Of a stretch of 64,000 nucleotides of DNA, positions 49,178-61,077 are shown piece by piece. The stretch spans positions 8,644,001-8,708,000 of the forward strand of contig JARFIW010001104.1 in assembly GCA_036346225.1 (NCBI GenBank). The letters run 5' to 3'. The stretch is from Platerodrilus igneus. Taxonomy: Eukaryota > Arthropoda > Insecta > Coleoptera > Lycidae. How positions within the stretch are numbered: the first letter of the stretch is position 1; every line of letters starts with the position of its first letter. The notes under the pieces were generated by a model, which saw nothing but the letters and a program-made list of their open reading frames with translations, had not been told where the DNA came from and made no database searches. The translations under genes and the position numbers were made by a program.

Positions 49178-51840
49178 CATCATTAGGTTTCCGTCTTGGT
49201 ACCAGTCTGACGTGTAGCTCTATTGTTTGCTATTCTGAGCTATCCTACACATTTCCCTGAAATGCTCATAGCCTACATCTGTCATTATATGTGTGCAACA
49301 GTCTAATCTAGGTCTAGATCTACTTCTCTTTTTTCTTTTCTCTGCTTCTAATATATTCCGCACCATTCCCCTATACCTTAGAACGTGTCTTACCATCCTA
49401 TCTCTCCTATTGTTTATCGTTTTTCTTATATTTCTTTTTTCTTCTGTTATTTTTAGTACCTCTTTGTTTTTAACTTCGTCTGTCCATGATATCTTTATCA
49501 TACGTATGTAGTACCACATTTCAAAAACTTCCATCTGTTTCCTATCCGCTTCTCCTACTATCCACCGTTTCACAGTCGTACAGTGCAGTAGTCCACACAT
49601 ATGATTTCAGCACTCTTTTCCTGTTTCTATGTTTGTTGTTTTTGAACACAATAGTTGCTTTTTATTGTTAAATGCAGTACGGACTTGCCATAATCTTTGT
49701 TTTATATCTTTTATACTTGTACCATCTTAAATGATTTGGTTTCCTAGGTAGCAGAAATTCGTAACCTCTTGTAAGTTCTCGGTACTTATTTGTATTCTGG
49801 TTTTCGCCTTTTTTTTCCTCTTTTACATACTAGTACTTAAGTTTTATTTTTGTTAATTATCATACCATATCTCTCTGTTAGTACTGTTTCCATTTCATTA
49901 GGAGCTGCCTAACTTTTCCTTACAAGATGCTAATACCGCCATATCATCTGCAAATCTAAGCATATAAATCGTTTGTTATTGCATAATAATTGCAAACGTT
50001 TTTTTTGCATTTTACAGTGTTCGTCGTCTCTTTGATATGCAAGTTAAAAATTACTGGGGATAGCGCACATCCTTGTCTCACCTTTTTCCAAATTTTTACT
50101 TCTCTGCGATCTAATTCTATTACCGTTGTTTGCTCTTTGTATAAGCTATGTACTATCCTTCTATCACTATAGCACATTCCAATCTTATTGAGTATTTCAA
50201 ACATTTTTTTTTTCCATTTTACACTGTCACATATGTTTTTTCCAGATCTACAAACCTTAGATACACGCTTTCTATTTTTCTACTGTTTTCTCCATTGTCA
50301 TCCTCAAGCTAAAATGTCCTTTCGTGTTCCCCTTCTCTTGATATTTCTTCAGTCCGTTTTTTCATCTGCCTTTATACAAATCTGGTTAATATTTTGACAC
50401 GTGTGCTGTCAATGTACGAAAATTTTTACATCTGTTGGCACCTCTCTTTCTATACTGACTATGGTGTTACGTTTGAAATCTTTGGGTATTTCGCCTGTTT
50501 CATACATGTGGCTTACAAGTTGGAAGGTATCTTCTGCTACTGCTTATTCAGCGGCTTTTAAAGTTTCTGCTTACCCCTTATCTATCTCCAGTGCCTTATT
50601 ATTTTTTAGATACTTTAATGCTGGTTCAAACTAATCTATAAGTATAGGATATCCCTAGTCATCAGTTTCAATGTTTGATTCTTGTTCTAGTGCTTCTATC
50701 CTCTCCTGCATATAAATTCCCTATATATTCTTACCATCTAACTACTTTCTGTACATTCTCTACAATGAAGTCTCTTATATCCCTAAAATTCATTCTAATT
50801 AGTTAGTATGCTGTCTGTCTTTTCTATTTCCACCTTAGTTTGTATATCTTTGCACTTTTCGTCAATCCATCGTTCTTTAGTTTTCCTGCATTTACGAAAA
50901 ATTTCCTATTTTATGGCTTTGTATCTCTGTTTTCCTACTTCTTCTGGTCTGTTTTTGTATTTTCGCTTTTCTTCTACTAAATTCAGAATATTCTTTGTTG
51001 CCAATGTCTTCTTACTTTCCTTTTGTTCATACCCCTCAATATTACTGGCCGCCATGTCTAAGCTGAATTTAATGTTATTTCAATCAGTTTCTGCTTCCTT
51101 AGCATCAGAAATTTGCCCGCATGTCATTTAGAAATTTGTTTGACTTTTTCAAATCTTTTGTAGGTATTTTTATCTTTTAGTTTCTCAAAGTTAAAGTGCT
51201 TTTTCCGTTTTTTTCCAAATTTTTAAATTGAAGCGCGGGTTTCATAATTACTATTTTGTTGTCAGTGTCTATGTCTGGTTCTGGGTAGATTCTAGTCTTT
51301 TACTTGATTGCTAAACCCTTGTCTAACAAGATTGTAATTTATTTGATATCTCCCTGCCTCATGACATCTTCCACGTGTATCGTATTCCAGCATGATGTTG
51401 AAATAATGTGTTTGTGATGTATAAATGGTTTTTGTTGCAAAATTCTACCAGCTTATTTCCCCTGTCGTTTCTCGTGTCTAAACCAACTACTACCGCGCCT
51501 TTCTTACCCTCACCTACCACTGCATTAAAATCTCCCGTAATTATTAAATTTTCATGTCCTTTTACGAATCTTCGATATCTTTGTAGATCACTTCTACCTC
51601 TTCCTCACTCTAGCTAGAGGTGGACATGTATATTTGTATTATTACAGTATTTATAGGTTTAGATTCGAATCTGACTACGAGTACTCTTTCGTTCGTTTGT
51701 AAGTAGTTTTCTACAGAGTGTCATATCTTGCTCCGCATGACTATACCGTACCCGAATTTATTTTCGCTGATGATCCTGTATCGATTATTGTAGAGTTGTA
51801 ACGTTTTAGTTTTAGGCAAACCCGGAATCTGCTTTATGCT
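49178..51840 (-). mobile_element. AP-endonuclease LINE, copy 1 (degraded)
   Basis: Minus-strand non-LTR retrotransposon. It has AP-type endonuclease at about 51840-51240, RT at about 51110-49870 and a C-terminal domain at 49640-49220. The 3' end at about 49178 reads CCTAATGATG on the minus strand, like copy 2 at 62290. Stops and frameshifts are frequent. I cannot assign the clade beyond a non-LTR element with AP endonuclease (RTE/jockey-like). Confidence 0.85.
49220..51840 (-). pseudogene. LINE ORF2 remnant: AP endonuclease, RT and C-terminal domain
   Basis: Endonuclease: IITGDFNAVVGEGKKG near 51540-51490 (catalytic GDFN), followed by RNDRGNKLVEFC. RT: KWKKKMFEIL-type motif A region, VRQGCALSPVIFNL (motif B) near 50080-50040 and FADD at 49943-49954 (catalytic pair), reached after a frame shift. 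C-terminus (49220-49600): MEVFEMWYYIRMIKISWTDE, VLKITEEKR and MVRHVLRYRGMVRNILEAEK, then GRP-like SRPRLD. This is the usual tail of these LINE proteins. N-terminal endonuclease residues are missing or lie in the tandem repeat upstream. Confidence 0.85.
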
Positions 51841-52735
51841 ATATGGGTTGCCGGAGTTTAGGCGAAACAGTGTTTGCTGACGTAATTGTCAGTCCACGCA
51901 GCCGTGGGCGGAATGCTCCATGCGCCTGTCCGATAGGGAAAGTATTATTCTGGTCGTGGCATGTAGTCCGAAAGGACATTTCTTTTGAAGGTGGTGAGGA
52001 TTTTTTTAGTCATCATGGGTGATAAGAAATATCACTCTGGCAGAGACGTATTGCTTGGGTAAAGGTGTAGAAAGACAGCTATGCTAGCCAAGAAGAAAAA
52101 TGAAGTAAACTCAAGATTTATAAAGCGGTTCGTAAATTTTAGAACATGGCGCCTTAATCGCTACTGACTTATGTTTAAATTTTTAGCAACCAAGTTTTAG
52201 ATGATGTAGTTTAGGAAATTATAATGGGTACAAGGAAAGCGATTCGAATTAAAGTCTAGTCAATAGTTGTAACGCTTTAGTTTTAGGCAAACCCGAAATC
52301 TGCTCTATGCTATATGGGTTGCCAGTGTTTGCCGACGTAATTGCCAGTCCGCGCAGACGTGGGCGGGATGCTCGATGCGCCTGTTCAATAGGGAAAGTAT
52401 TATTCTCGTCGTGGCATGTAGTCCGAAAAGACGTTTTTTTAAAGGTGGTGCGGATTTTTCTAGCCATCATGCGTGATAAGAAGTATCACTCCTAGCAGAA
52501 ACGTATTGCTTGGATAAAGGTGTAGAAAGACAACTATGCTAGCCAAGAAGAGGAATGAAGTAAACTCAAGATTTATAAAGCGGTTCGTAAATTCTAAAAC
52601 ATGGCGACTTAATCGCTGCTAACTTATGTTTAAATTTTTAGCAAGCAAGTTTTAGATGGTGTAGATTAGGAAATTATAATGGGTACAAGGAAATCGATTC
52701 GAATTAAAGTCTAGTCAGTAGAAGTGCGTTAACCT
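51795..52735. repeat. 471-bp tandem duplication at the 5' side of LINE copy 1
   Basis: Copy 1 (51795-52265) and copy 2 (52266 to about 52735) align over their length, starting GTTGTAACGYTTTAGTTTTA and ending GATTCGAATTAAAGTCTAGT. They differ by substitutions and a deletion of about 14 bases in copy 2. The minus strand of copy 2 opens a 73-codon frame (52249-52470) ending GLPKTKALQL. The same phrase in copy 1 (GLPKTKTLQLYNN) runs into the LINE endonuclease region. Confidence 0.85.
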
Positions 52736-54556
52736 TTGGCGAGGAATTCTTGTTTGTTCGTATTAAAGACGACAAATTCACGAGGCTGCGACCAGACAGG
52801 TGTTTTGTAATTTTTTTGTTATACCAAATGTCTTCGAGCTGGGATGAGTTCTATACCTTTAAGAAACAACAAGTATTAATTCGTACGAGAAGTAACTTTT
52901 GTTAGAAAATGTACCTTACTAGACAGAAAAATAATTGGTTAACCGATGTAAGATTCAGCAAAAATTTTTTGAATAACGAATATGAAAGATTTCTTATTGA
53001 AATATTTCATATTTTATTTAGTATAGATAAGATGATCTGCCAAATTTTTTTGTAGCCATTTGCTTGTATTGAATAGTCGTTAAGGACAACATTTTGATGT
53101 AACATCTGTAGATGTAGATAAATACCTAGTTTTCCATGTTTGTTTAAAACAAGTTGCACTTATGTTCTTAAATAAGTTTTATAATGAAATCATTCCTGAT
53201 ATAAAGGAAATTCACTAAAACATCAGAAAGATTAAAGTTTAAACTAAAAACAATTTTGTGAGCCGAATCAAAGATCTCTGATTACAGCATCTTATTAATG
53301 TAATAAGATAGTGGATATTGTTTTTATGACGGGCCTAGCCTGTTAGTAACTGTAAATTTTTTGTCAACGTATTATTTTTATCGGCATTCAATTTCATGCT
53401 ATTGTATTTATACTGTATAACATTTTTCTTAATTTTTTGTTTATAAAAGAATAGAAACTAGTTTTATTACATACCAGTCAAATTTCGTAATAGTTTTATT
53501 TATAAAAGTCTAATAAGAGAAACAAGTGATCTATCCATTTCTGGTTGGAATAATTAGGTACAAAGAAAAGAAATTATGTTACTGAAAATCTACATTCAGG
53601 CATATGTAATTCCCTTAAGGCTTAGCTGCGTCTATCCTTAGGACGATTATTTTTTCAGTTAGTTTTATGACATAGTGGCGCCCTAGTTTATTCAAAGACA
53701 GGTTCAATCTTAGAAAATACCCCGACCATCTCATGCCTCCACAGGAATAGACCCCGAGTTTAGACCGCGAGCTTCCTATTTTCTTTTTGCAACAGCGTTT
53801 CGCCCAGTTACATTCTGGTTAAAGGCCACCCTCAGAAAAGCAAGTTAGCCAAGACGAAAATAATATTTAACAAAGTCTCCGTTCCAAAAATCCTCCGCCT
53901 CTGGCCACTAAACTTTGCTAATCTCTACTTTACCCAATGCTAGCCTATTCATTCCAGTTTTCAAATTCTTTGGCTTGCCTACTAGCTTCATGCTTTAAAC
54001 ATTTCACACCCCAACTCACAAGTTGTTCTCGATTCTTTTTTTGTTCTTATCGTGCTTGCTGATCGCAACCTCCGAAGTAGTCCCCTCCCGGAGATCCGAA
54101 TGAGAAACTTTTTAACTGTGGAATCTTTTACCACATAGAATGTCATCATTAAAAAAAACGTTTGTCGTACGCTGTGTACTGTGGAGATAGTGTGGTGGTT
54201 TCTCGTTGCCTTCCACATTGCAGTAGAGCGCCTTAGAAAGAGCTGCTGCCCTCTTTCGGGGACCAGTTTTAGTTTGGTTCCTCATTATAGACCTCACTAA
54301 ATTGGTTAAACTTATACTTCGGCTATTTAACTCACTGAAACACGTATGCCATTCTACCCGTTCTAGTAATCTAGAACTTCTTTAAGGTGCAGTTTATTTT
54401 TCTACCTAAATTAAATACCCTTTTTCCCTTGGTTAAGTCATTACGCGCTTGAATAAATTCCTTTTCTATTCTTAAATTCTCCAACAATACCCTATATAGT
54501 GTACCTGTTCAGTATAAACCCGCTTAACATAATTTTAACTCAAATCCACTCTGCTT
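52736..54556. other. Unassigned region
   Basis: AT-rich sequence without a recognised gene. Between 53650 and 54300 the composition becomes less AT-rich and minus-strand frames (53988-54218, 54112-54297) appear, with no family signature. Confidence 0.35.
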
Positions 54557-55000
54557 TTAAAACGAAAATTTATTCGATAAATTAAATACCTTGTTTTTGG
54601 TATCTGTTAATTTGTTAAACATTCCGATAACGTATAATTGCGTTCTCTTATGTTTTCCAGTTTGCAATCGCACTTTCGACAACGCGAGGATTGCAGTTCG
54701 AACTCGTGTTATTTGAACCCATTTTGAATTTGATTCTGCAGCTTGTGCGTTGAAATATTTTCTACAGCGATGCACATTTTCTTGTTCGACAAATAGGAGG
54801 TATCTTGCGTGTATTGCTCTTAAATCGAGGCCAAATTGGTTCTTTTTGTATGTAGGCCCAACTGTTTTTTGCCATAGATCAACTGCCGTTGCCTGTAGAT
54901 CGCTAGTGCCGTTATGGTAGCAGGGTGAATGGATCCTGACGACCATGGCGTTGCTGTGCTGACTCACCCCCGACGGTTTGCAAGCTAAGTATCTCGACAC
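54557..55000 (-). other. 147-codon open frame, function unknown
   Basis: The longest frame in this part (minus strand). It is basic, with charged segments (AIHARYLLFVEQENVHRCRK) and no signal peptide, membrane helix or motif I recognise. Together with the frames at 53988-54297 on the same strand it could be a decayed element. A host exon is not excluded, but splice sites were not evident. Confidence 0.3.
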
Positions 55001-55159
55001 ATACAGGTATACAACTTCTTTTCTTTTGTGTATATCAATGGCATATTCCGTATCAACGTTTGGTGTAGTTACGTGATCAGAAACGTGACACTGTAGGACT
55101 ATTGTTTGTTGCTGCGAATCGATATTATCGCTCTACAGGCGTGATGTACCACTGTTAAA
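55001..55159. other. No feature recognised
   Basis: Short AT-rich stretch between the unknown frame and the tandem repeat. Confidence 0.3.
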
Positions 55160-55378
55160 AATGTTTGACAGACACACGCTTATTCTTTTCTACGGATTGG
55201 TTTATTTTATAAACGGTATCATGTACAATTTAAAAAGAATGTTTGCCAAAAGCTCTAACACATTAATTCTTTCCTATTGATTAGTTTATTTTCCAAAAAG
55301 TATTAGGTGTATTTTAAAAACGCTTGACAAAAGCTCTCACATGTTTATTTACTACTGATTAATTTTATTTTGTGTAAA
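55160..55378. repeat. Imperfect three-copy tandem repeat, period about 83
   Basis: Three copies of TGACAAAAGCTCTCACA-like sequence plus a shared TTATTTT segment and TTTAAAAA, at about 55163-55235, 55236-55320 and 55321-55378 (last partial). Copy one is the most diverged (TGACAGACACACGCTTATTC). Confidence 0.7.
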
Positions 55379-55904
55379 ATACGAGATGCGCACTTCGTAT
55401 CTAAAGTACTAAATTGTTCGTATCGCATAATTGTTTGCTGTGAAATAGTAACGCTTAATTTATTGCTTTTGCTTGAATTTAATTTTATTAAAAATAAACG
55501 CATATTGGATTATATTATTATTTCAAGCGGAGAAATCATTAAACGACTATAGAATGACAATCATGCATTTGTAATAATTAGACATATAGTCCCTTATTAT
55601 TGAATTACTGCTAATCAGGTAGAATGTAAGATAATAGAAATAATAAACGCTGGATTTTACTTCAATTGCAGATTTCTCAATTTTTCTCAATTTGAACGGC
55701 GTTCGTGGAAATAATTAAAATCAGTAATAAGAGGCTGTACCACATCAAATTTGTCTATCGTTCATCAGTCTATCATACATTTTTCTGCGTGGAGAATGCA
55801 ATTTTGTCAATATTTGCAATCCATCCATCCAAGCGCTTCGTCCCATGGTAATTGTGCATGATCTGTTACGAGAATATGCGGCGTTAAAAGGTTAGAGGTG
55901 GAAT
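55379..55904. other. Unassigned region
   Basis: No recognised feature. A TTTCTCAATTTTTCTCAATTTG duplet occurs near 55675. Confidence 0.4.
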
Positions 55905-56010
55905 TGCGCAAAAGAGCGGGAATTCTGTAACAAATCAATGGTACACCGGCTAACTACAGTGGTGCAGCAGTGTGCCCCTATAGAAACAATTAAAAGAAAT
56001 ACACAAAAAA
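55905..56010 (+). repeat. Dispersed repeat copy (partner at 30500-30625)
   Basis: Shares GAGCGGG, TGTAACAA, GGCTAACTACAGTGGT and CCTATAGAAACAATTA with the copy at 30532-30625 in the same orientation. Confidence 0.6.
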
Positions 56011-56024
56011 TTCGAAAACTGTAA

Positions 56025-56250
56025 TTAACTGGGTGCAACTTCAAGCTACGTTATCGATAACACTTACCTTGAAAGGCTTTCAACAAGTCTTAAATTATGG
56101 GCGCCAACTCGTCTAGTCTAGTGAGAATCCTATGGATGACAAGTATTCGTGGGGATTCTAAGTACGTCGACCTTCTGGTGGAATATAATTGTTTTTACAA
56201 AATGCTACAGTATGTGGTTAAATAAAGAAAACAACTACTTTCAGCTCACT
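56025..56250 (+). repeat. Dispersed repeat copy (partner at 42018-42190)
   Basis: Same order of conserved blocks as the partner. It directly follows the 55905 repeat, so the two may be parts of one longer family. Confidence 0.65.
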
Positions 56251-58624
56251 GTGTCAGCTACCTCTATTTTAATACAGCATCCATCTCATTCCGGTAAGCA
56301 GGTATACACCAAAATCTTACAGTTACCTAAATAAATTTAAACACAAGTAGCAAAACAATATTTTTGAAAACAGGTAGATACAAAATTTAAAAGTTTTCTA
56401 AATGCATTTAACTACAAGAAGCATAAAAATCTTCCTGTGAATAGATACGTATACAGCATTTGAAATTACACAAATCAGTAATTTTCGATTGGTCGCACCT
56501 TTTCTATTGCACTACAATTAATTTATACAAGCTCTAATTATTAATTCATATACGAAGCACTATAATTAATTTTTATAATCACTACAATTATTTATATTAA
56601 CAATTATATCACATACGTACGACTGTCAGAGCTTTAATTAGAGCGTAACTTCAGAATTAGCATCGTGATCAAAACTCCATCAGAACTGACTTGCAATCTA
56701 TGATCGCATATTTATATACATTTCAATTGTTTTATATTACTGCAACGCATGCCAGAATTATGCAAATCACATTCCCGAGATTTGCTTCTGCACTATAAAT
56801 AACTCTTAAATGTATAACTCTTGTACCCGTTAATCAAAATTCGTTCTAAAGGTGTGACGCCGCGAAGCGCCATCAATCATCTTTTGTGGACAAATGTTTC
56901 GCTCCGTTCCAATGTAATTACTCCGGCCACAGGGCGACTGATGGGCGCTGTAACGTTTTTTGCTAAGCTAGCGAAGGTTGATCTATTTACCAGACAACTA
57001 TGTTGAGCATCGTTAATTATAGTTGGAACCCGTTAAGCTGGTGTATGATTCACTGCGGTATATTGCGGGAAATCTCTGATAAAATGTATGTTTTTATCAT
57101 ATGTATGTAACTATTCCACGCTTGAATAAGATGGATAGAAAGAAGTGCGTTGAATATAATATAAAGCAATGTAAAGACGTATGTTTAAATCCTAATATTT
57201 ATATATCCTCAAATTTTCTGTGAACTGTCACTTTTATTGTCGTTTATTATTGCTCTATTATTGTTAAATTCAGTAGTAGTTCTTGTATTTGGATTATTTA
57301 TGTCAAACATCGTTCAATTTTGTAATATTTTACAAAATAATTAGGCTTCATAATTATGCAAAGTTCGTGTTACTTATTGCATGTCAATTATAAATTGCCC
57401 TAAGTTACACGATCGAAGAATTAATCTTTACTCAAAACTTTCATGTTCGATGTCGTGAAATGAATCAATTGCGAATCTTAACAACTTCTATTTATATACA
57501 AAAATTCTAACTACATCATTTTTTCTTTCATTCTGTTACATACTTATTTCGAAACACTAGTCATCCTGAATAATGTAACATTTACGAGGATCTCAGCGTT
57601 TAATGATCTAATTAGTTCCTATCCGGTTCTTATGATTTATGTTTATCGGATAGCGTCGTCTATTCTTTTCTAATAAACAAAGTCAATGTTTGCTGTCTCC
57701 TACTCTCTGTAATACGAGGGCTACTAAACTCGCTTATTCTATCTATTTTATGGCCTTTTGATAGCCGCGCGTTTCTTTGAATTGGAGCGCTTGTTAAGTG
57801 ATTGAAAATAATTGACTTTTAAAACATTTCTAATAAAATGAAGTATTCTCTTATTAAATAACCGAAAATTCTAGAATTAACATGTTTCATTTAAAACTCT
57901 TAAAATAAATTTAAATGATATATCTACACACGGAATTTATCTAGTATTTTTAAAAACGTAGACGACTCATTTTTAGTCTACACGGATTATATGCGTTGTT
58001 TCTCCGAGGATGCAATGAACACGTGTTATTACTAAGAATGATTATTTACCAAGTTATCTCTTTAAGGGTGATTATTTATACACACGGCTGAAATGAATTA
58101 ATTTAAAAATTGGGCCTTTAAGTTTAAATTTATTTCACGATTTTTTCACACTTTTTTATTTATTTATTTATTTAAACACTAAAAAATGCTTTTTTTTATT
58201 TTTAATATTTTTTTCTTTTTTCTATTTAGTTACTTTTCTGTCAATTTTGAAGTAATATGTAGTTAGGTGTAAGAGTGGACTTTATAGTCCAAATCTCGCT
58301 AGACTTACTTCTGGAGTTAATAGTTATTTGTATAAATGCTATTCAAATAATAAAGATATACAATACAATACAATACAATACACTTTGCAATAAATGCAAT
58401 TCGCGGGATTTAATTACATTAATTAATAAGGGCTCCTTTTATGTGCTAATGAAATACACTTATATTTACACAGCGTATAGAAATTAAATATTAGGCTATT
58501 TTAATTTTTCTTATTATCTTTTTGCATGGGTTTTTTTTCCATAGAATTTGGGTGTTCAATTGTGACCTCTTTATCACATCAATACATATATAGGGTAAAA
58601 TGTGTCTTTACATGTTGTACCGAT
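56251..58624. other. Unassigned AT-rich region with small microsatellites
   Basis: No coding sequence supported. Contains (TTTA)n at about 58152-58175 and (AATAC)n at about 58359-58382. Repeated ACTATAATTAATTT-like phrases occur near 56510-56610. Confidence 0.45.
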
Positions 58625-58985
58625 ATACAGGGTTTGTGCGACTTGAATTGAATTTGTGGTTAAGATCAAGGGCTTTCTCGGTGCATGGGAATATTAGGTG
58701 CTTCGACGGTTGCTATATACTATCGATCATTTGCGTCATCGGGTAGGTCCAATACGCTTTAAATTATATTATTTTATGAGCTTCTTTCTGTTTGAGTTAA
58801 TTACAATAATTTCGGTACTTTTGCACTGCGTGAGAGTATTGTCACATTTAAGTTCGTTGGGAAATATGTAAGTATTTGTCGAATTTAGTATGTCGATGGT
58901 GAAGTCCCGGTTTTTAATTGCTGGTTGTAAAACAATGTATTAAGTAGTACTACTTATATCGATATTTTACTGTAATAATATGATA
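58625..58985 (+). repeat. Dispersed repeat copy (partner at 48350-48720)
   Basis: See partner for shared blocks. This copy starts just after ATATACAGG, a possible terminal motif. Confidence 0.7.
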
Positions 58986-60564
58986 GAAACTCTTATTAGT
59001 AAACTGTAAATCATCCAGCTTTTATAAACTTCTTCTTCTATTTTGTTATGATTGTTTCTAAACTAACTAAACGTGATAAAAGTTTGTCTATATAACGATG
59101 TATACATAATTGATGCACTAGCGTACAAAAGTCACTTACGGCATGCGTTTTGAATTTAACTGGATGCCGTTTTGAAAATTTCCCACCACTTTGTATTTAA
59201 ATTTGAGCCACGTTTATGATTTCAGGACGTTTGTGAATGCAAAAATAGATCAATCTGAAGAGCTGCAAACAAATCGAACAGGGTATGGGTTTTCTTTTTC
59301 TCTTTAGAAATTGTCAACAAACACAACTTCTGCATAGAATAATGACCGCGATTACATTTACATACATCCATAATGTGAATTTTTCTACCATTAGTTACTT
59401 CTTCGCCTGTTATAAATACAACCTTCTTAAATCCAGTGTGCGCTGTAGTTAAACAGGTCCAATGCTTGCTAAACCGAAAGAAATTGTAATACTTCTGCCG
59501 AAGCGTCAGCGTATATACGACTATGCAGTTTGTGACAGGTACACGTTTAATACGGACGTTTTAGCATTCAACACTAATTTCATTTGACAAATTTCATAAT
59601 AATCTCTTTATTGTCCCATTGGACAATAAATGTGGGATTCGTTTGGATGTATTAGTATTTATTGAGCTGGAATCGGGTCAGTCTAGATTAATAAAAAAAT
59701 AAATAATGAAGCTTATTTGCTGTAACGTGCACACGGCAAGAGGGAGAAACATGGACACAATAAGACTGCGCTGTTTACGTACAAAGTTAACATGGGATAT
59801 ATGTTGACGGGTTCATAAGAAAGCAATCAGCTCGAGCGCCGCGGGCCGCGATCAATCCCAAATCCACCCACCCCAAAACAACCCCGTAATATCATGACCA
59901 TCCATTCCCGTACATTTCAGAAGAATCTTTTATTTATGTAATGAATTTATAATTCCATTTGTGGTTTTGTCTACGAACATGTGTTTAAAATAGTTTTAAT
60001 CCCTTTATATGGAACGGACGACAAGAAAGTAATTTAATACACTAAACCCCGTTGAAAGAATGCCTTTGTTCAACGACAAGCTCGTACGTAATTATATTAA
60101 TTTGTTAAACTTTCTCACAACTGCTGCAGTAAATTTAAACCGTCTTTTTAATGTCGTCGAGTTATAAATGCGACGAACGCGTTGCTGAACAGCCACTACT
60201 CTCATTCAAAAGGAATTGCATTCACTGATATTGCTTTAATAAAGGCATTACTTAAACCGCGCTGGGACATCGACATGTGAGACTTTCAAAGGACCTGTGT
60301 TTATTGGTTGTTACATATTTTTATTCTATACCTAGCTTCTTCAGGAATTTTGCAATTTAATTGCTTCTCTGTGCAGTTTCCAAAGATTAATTACCACTTT
60401 CGTCTTTCGTTCATAATTTAAATACAACAATTAATATTTTTCTACGTTTATTTCACTTCAGACTATCTTCATAGGTTTACTGCATTTGAATTGATCAATC
60501 CCTTCTGGCATTAAGTATTAGAATATTACGCGTTAAATCGGTCCTCAATTAATTTTTTGTAAAT
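58986..60564. other. Unassigned region
   Basis: No gene recognised. A GC-rich patch (GCGCCGCGGGCCGCG, near 59837-59852) stands out. Confidence 0.4.
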
Positions 60565-60652
60565 AATTAATGTTAGTAATCTATAGGAACACTGTGGCAC
60601 GATTTAAATAAAATTAAATAAAAACCCTTAACCACAAAAAATATTTAAATTA

Positions 60653-60693
60653 CTAAATACGTATTTCGACCACTATGTGGCCATCATCAGTAG
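60653..60693 (-). ncRNA. Hammerhead ribozyme motif, left arm
   Basis: Minus strand: stem I CTA, core CTGATGA (60690-60684), extra T, stem II GGCCAC-ATA-GTGGTC (6 bp with one G-U), GAA, palindromic ATACGTAT as stem III, U, then TAG pairing with CTA. All core residues are present. The single base inserted after A9 is a variation also known from a natural viroid hammerhead. Confidence 0.8.
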
Positions 60694-60978
60694 AAAACCT
60701 GTAATTAAAAAAAAAAAAAAGCTGTTGTTCTGGAACACTTCAGAGGATATTCTCCTCACCACTTAGGCTGAAGTGAACCTTCCCAGCCTATAATTTACTA
60801 TATTGTTGCTTTAAACACTATCGAGGATATTCTCCTCACCCGCAGGCTGGTGTTCTCAACAACAAACAAGTGAATTGTGACATTATAACTTAAATCTACT
60901 TAATTTATACTAATTCTAAACCTACTGAAACCTACTGAAGGGAAAGCAAAGCAAATTTTTTTTTTAATTACAGGTTTT

Positions 60979-61019
60979 CTACTGATGATGGCCACATAGT
61001 GGTCGAAATACGTATTTAG
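60979..61019 (+). ncRNA. Hammerhead ribozyme motif, right arm
   Basis: Exact mirror of the left-arm motif: CTA 60979-60981, CTGATGA 60982-60988, GAAA 61005-61008, ATACGTAT 61008-61015, predicted cleavage after T61016, then TAG 61017-61019. The 8-base palindrome allows pairing of two molecules at stem III. Confidence 0.8.
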
Positions 61020-61077
61020 TAATTTAAATATTTTTGTGGTTAAGGGTTTTTATTTAATTTTATTTAATTAATGTTAG

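Larger units (their letters stand above)
60565..61077. mobile_element. Hammerhead-bearing inverted-repeat element with 12-bp target duplication
   Basis: Arms of about 110 bp (about 60604-60720 and 60956-61069) are near-perfect reverse complements around a spacer of about 235 bases. Each arm has a near-canonical hammerhead in outward orientation and ends internally in an A/T run. AATTAATGTTAG occurs at 60565-60576 and 61066-61077, a likely target-site duplication. The left side has 27 extra bases before the arm. The spacer contains two copies of GAGGATATTCTCCTC (60743, 60823), 80 bases apart. No coding sequence. Interpreted as a non-autonomous or collapsed PLE insertion. Confidence 0.75.
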
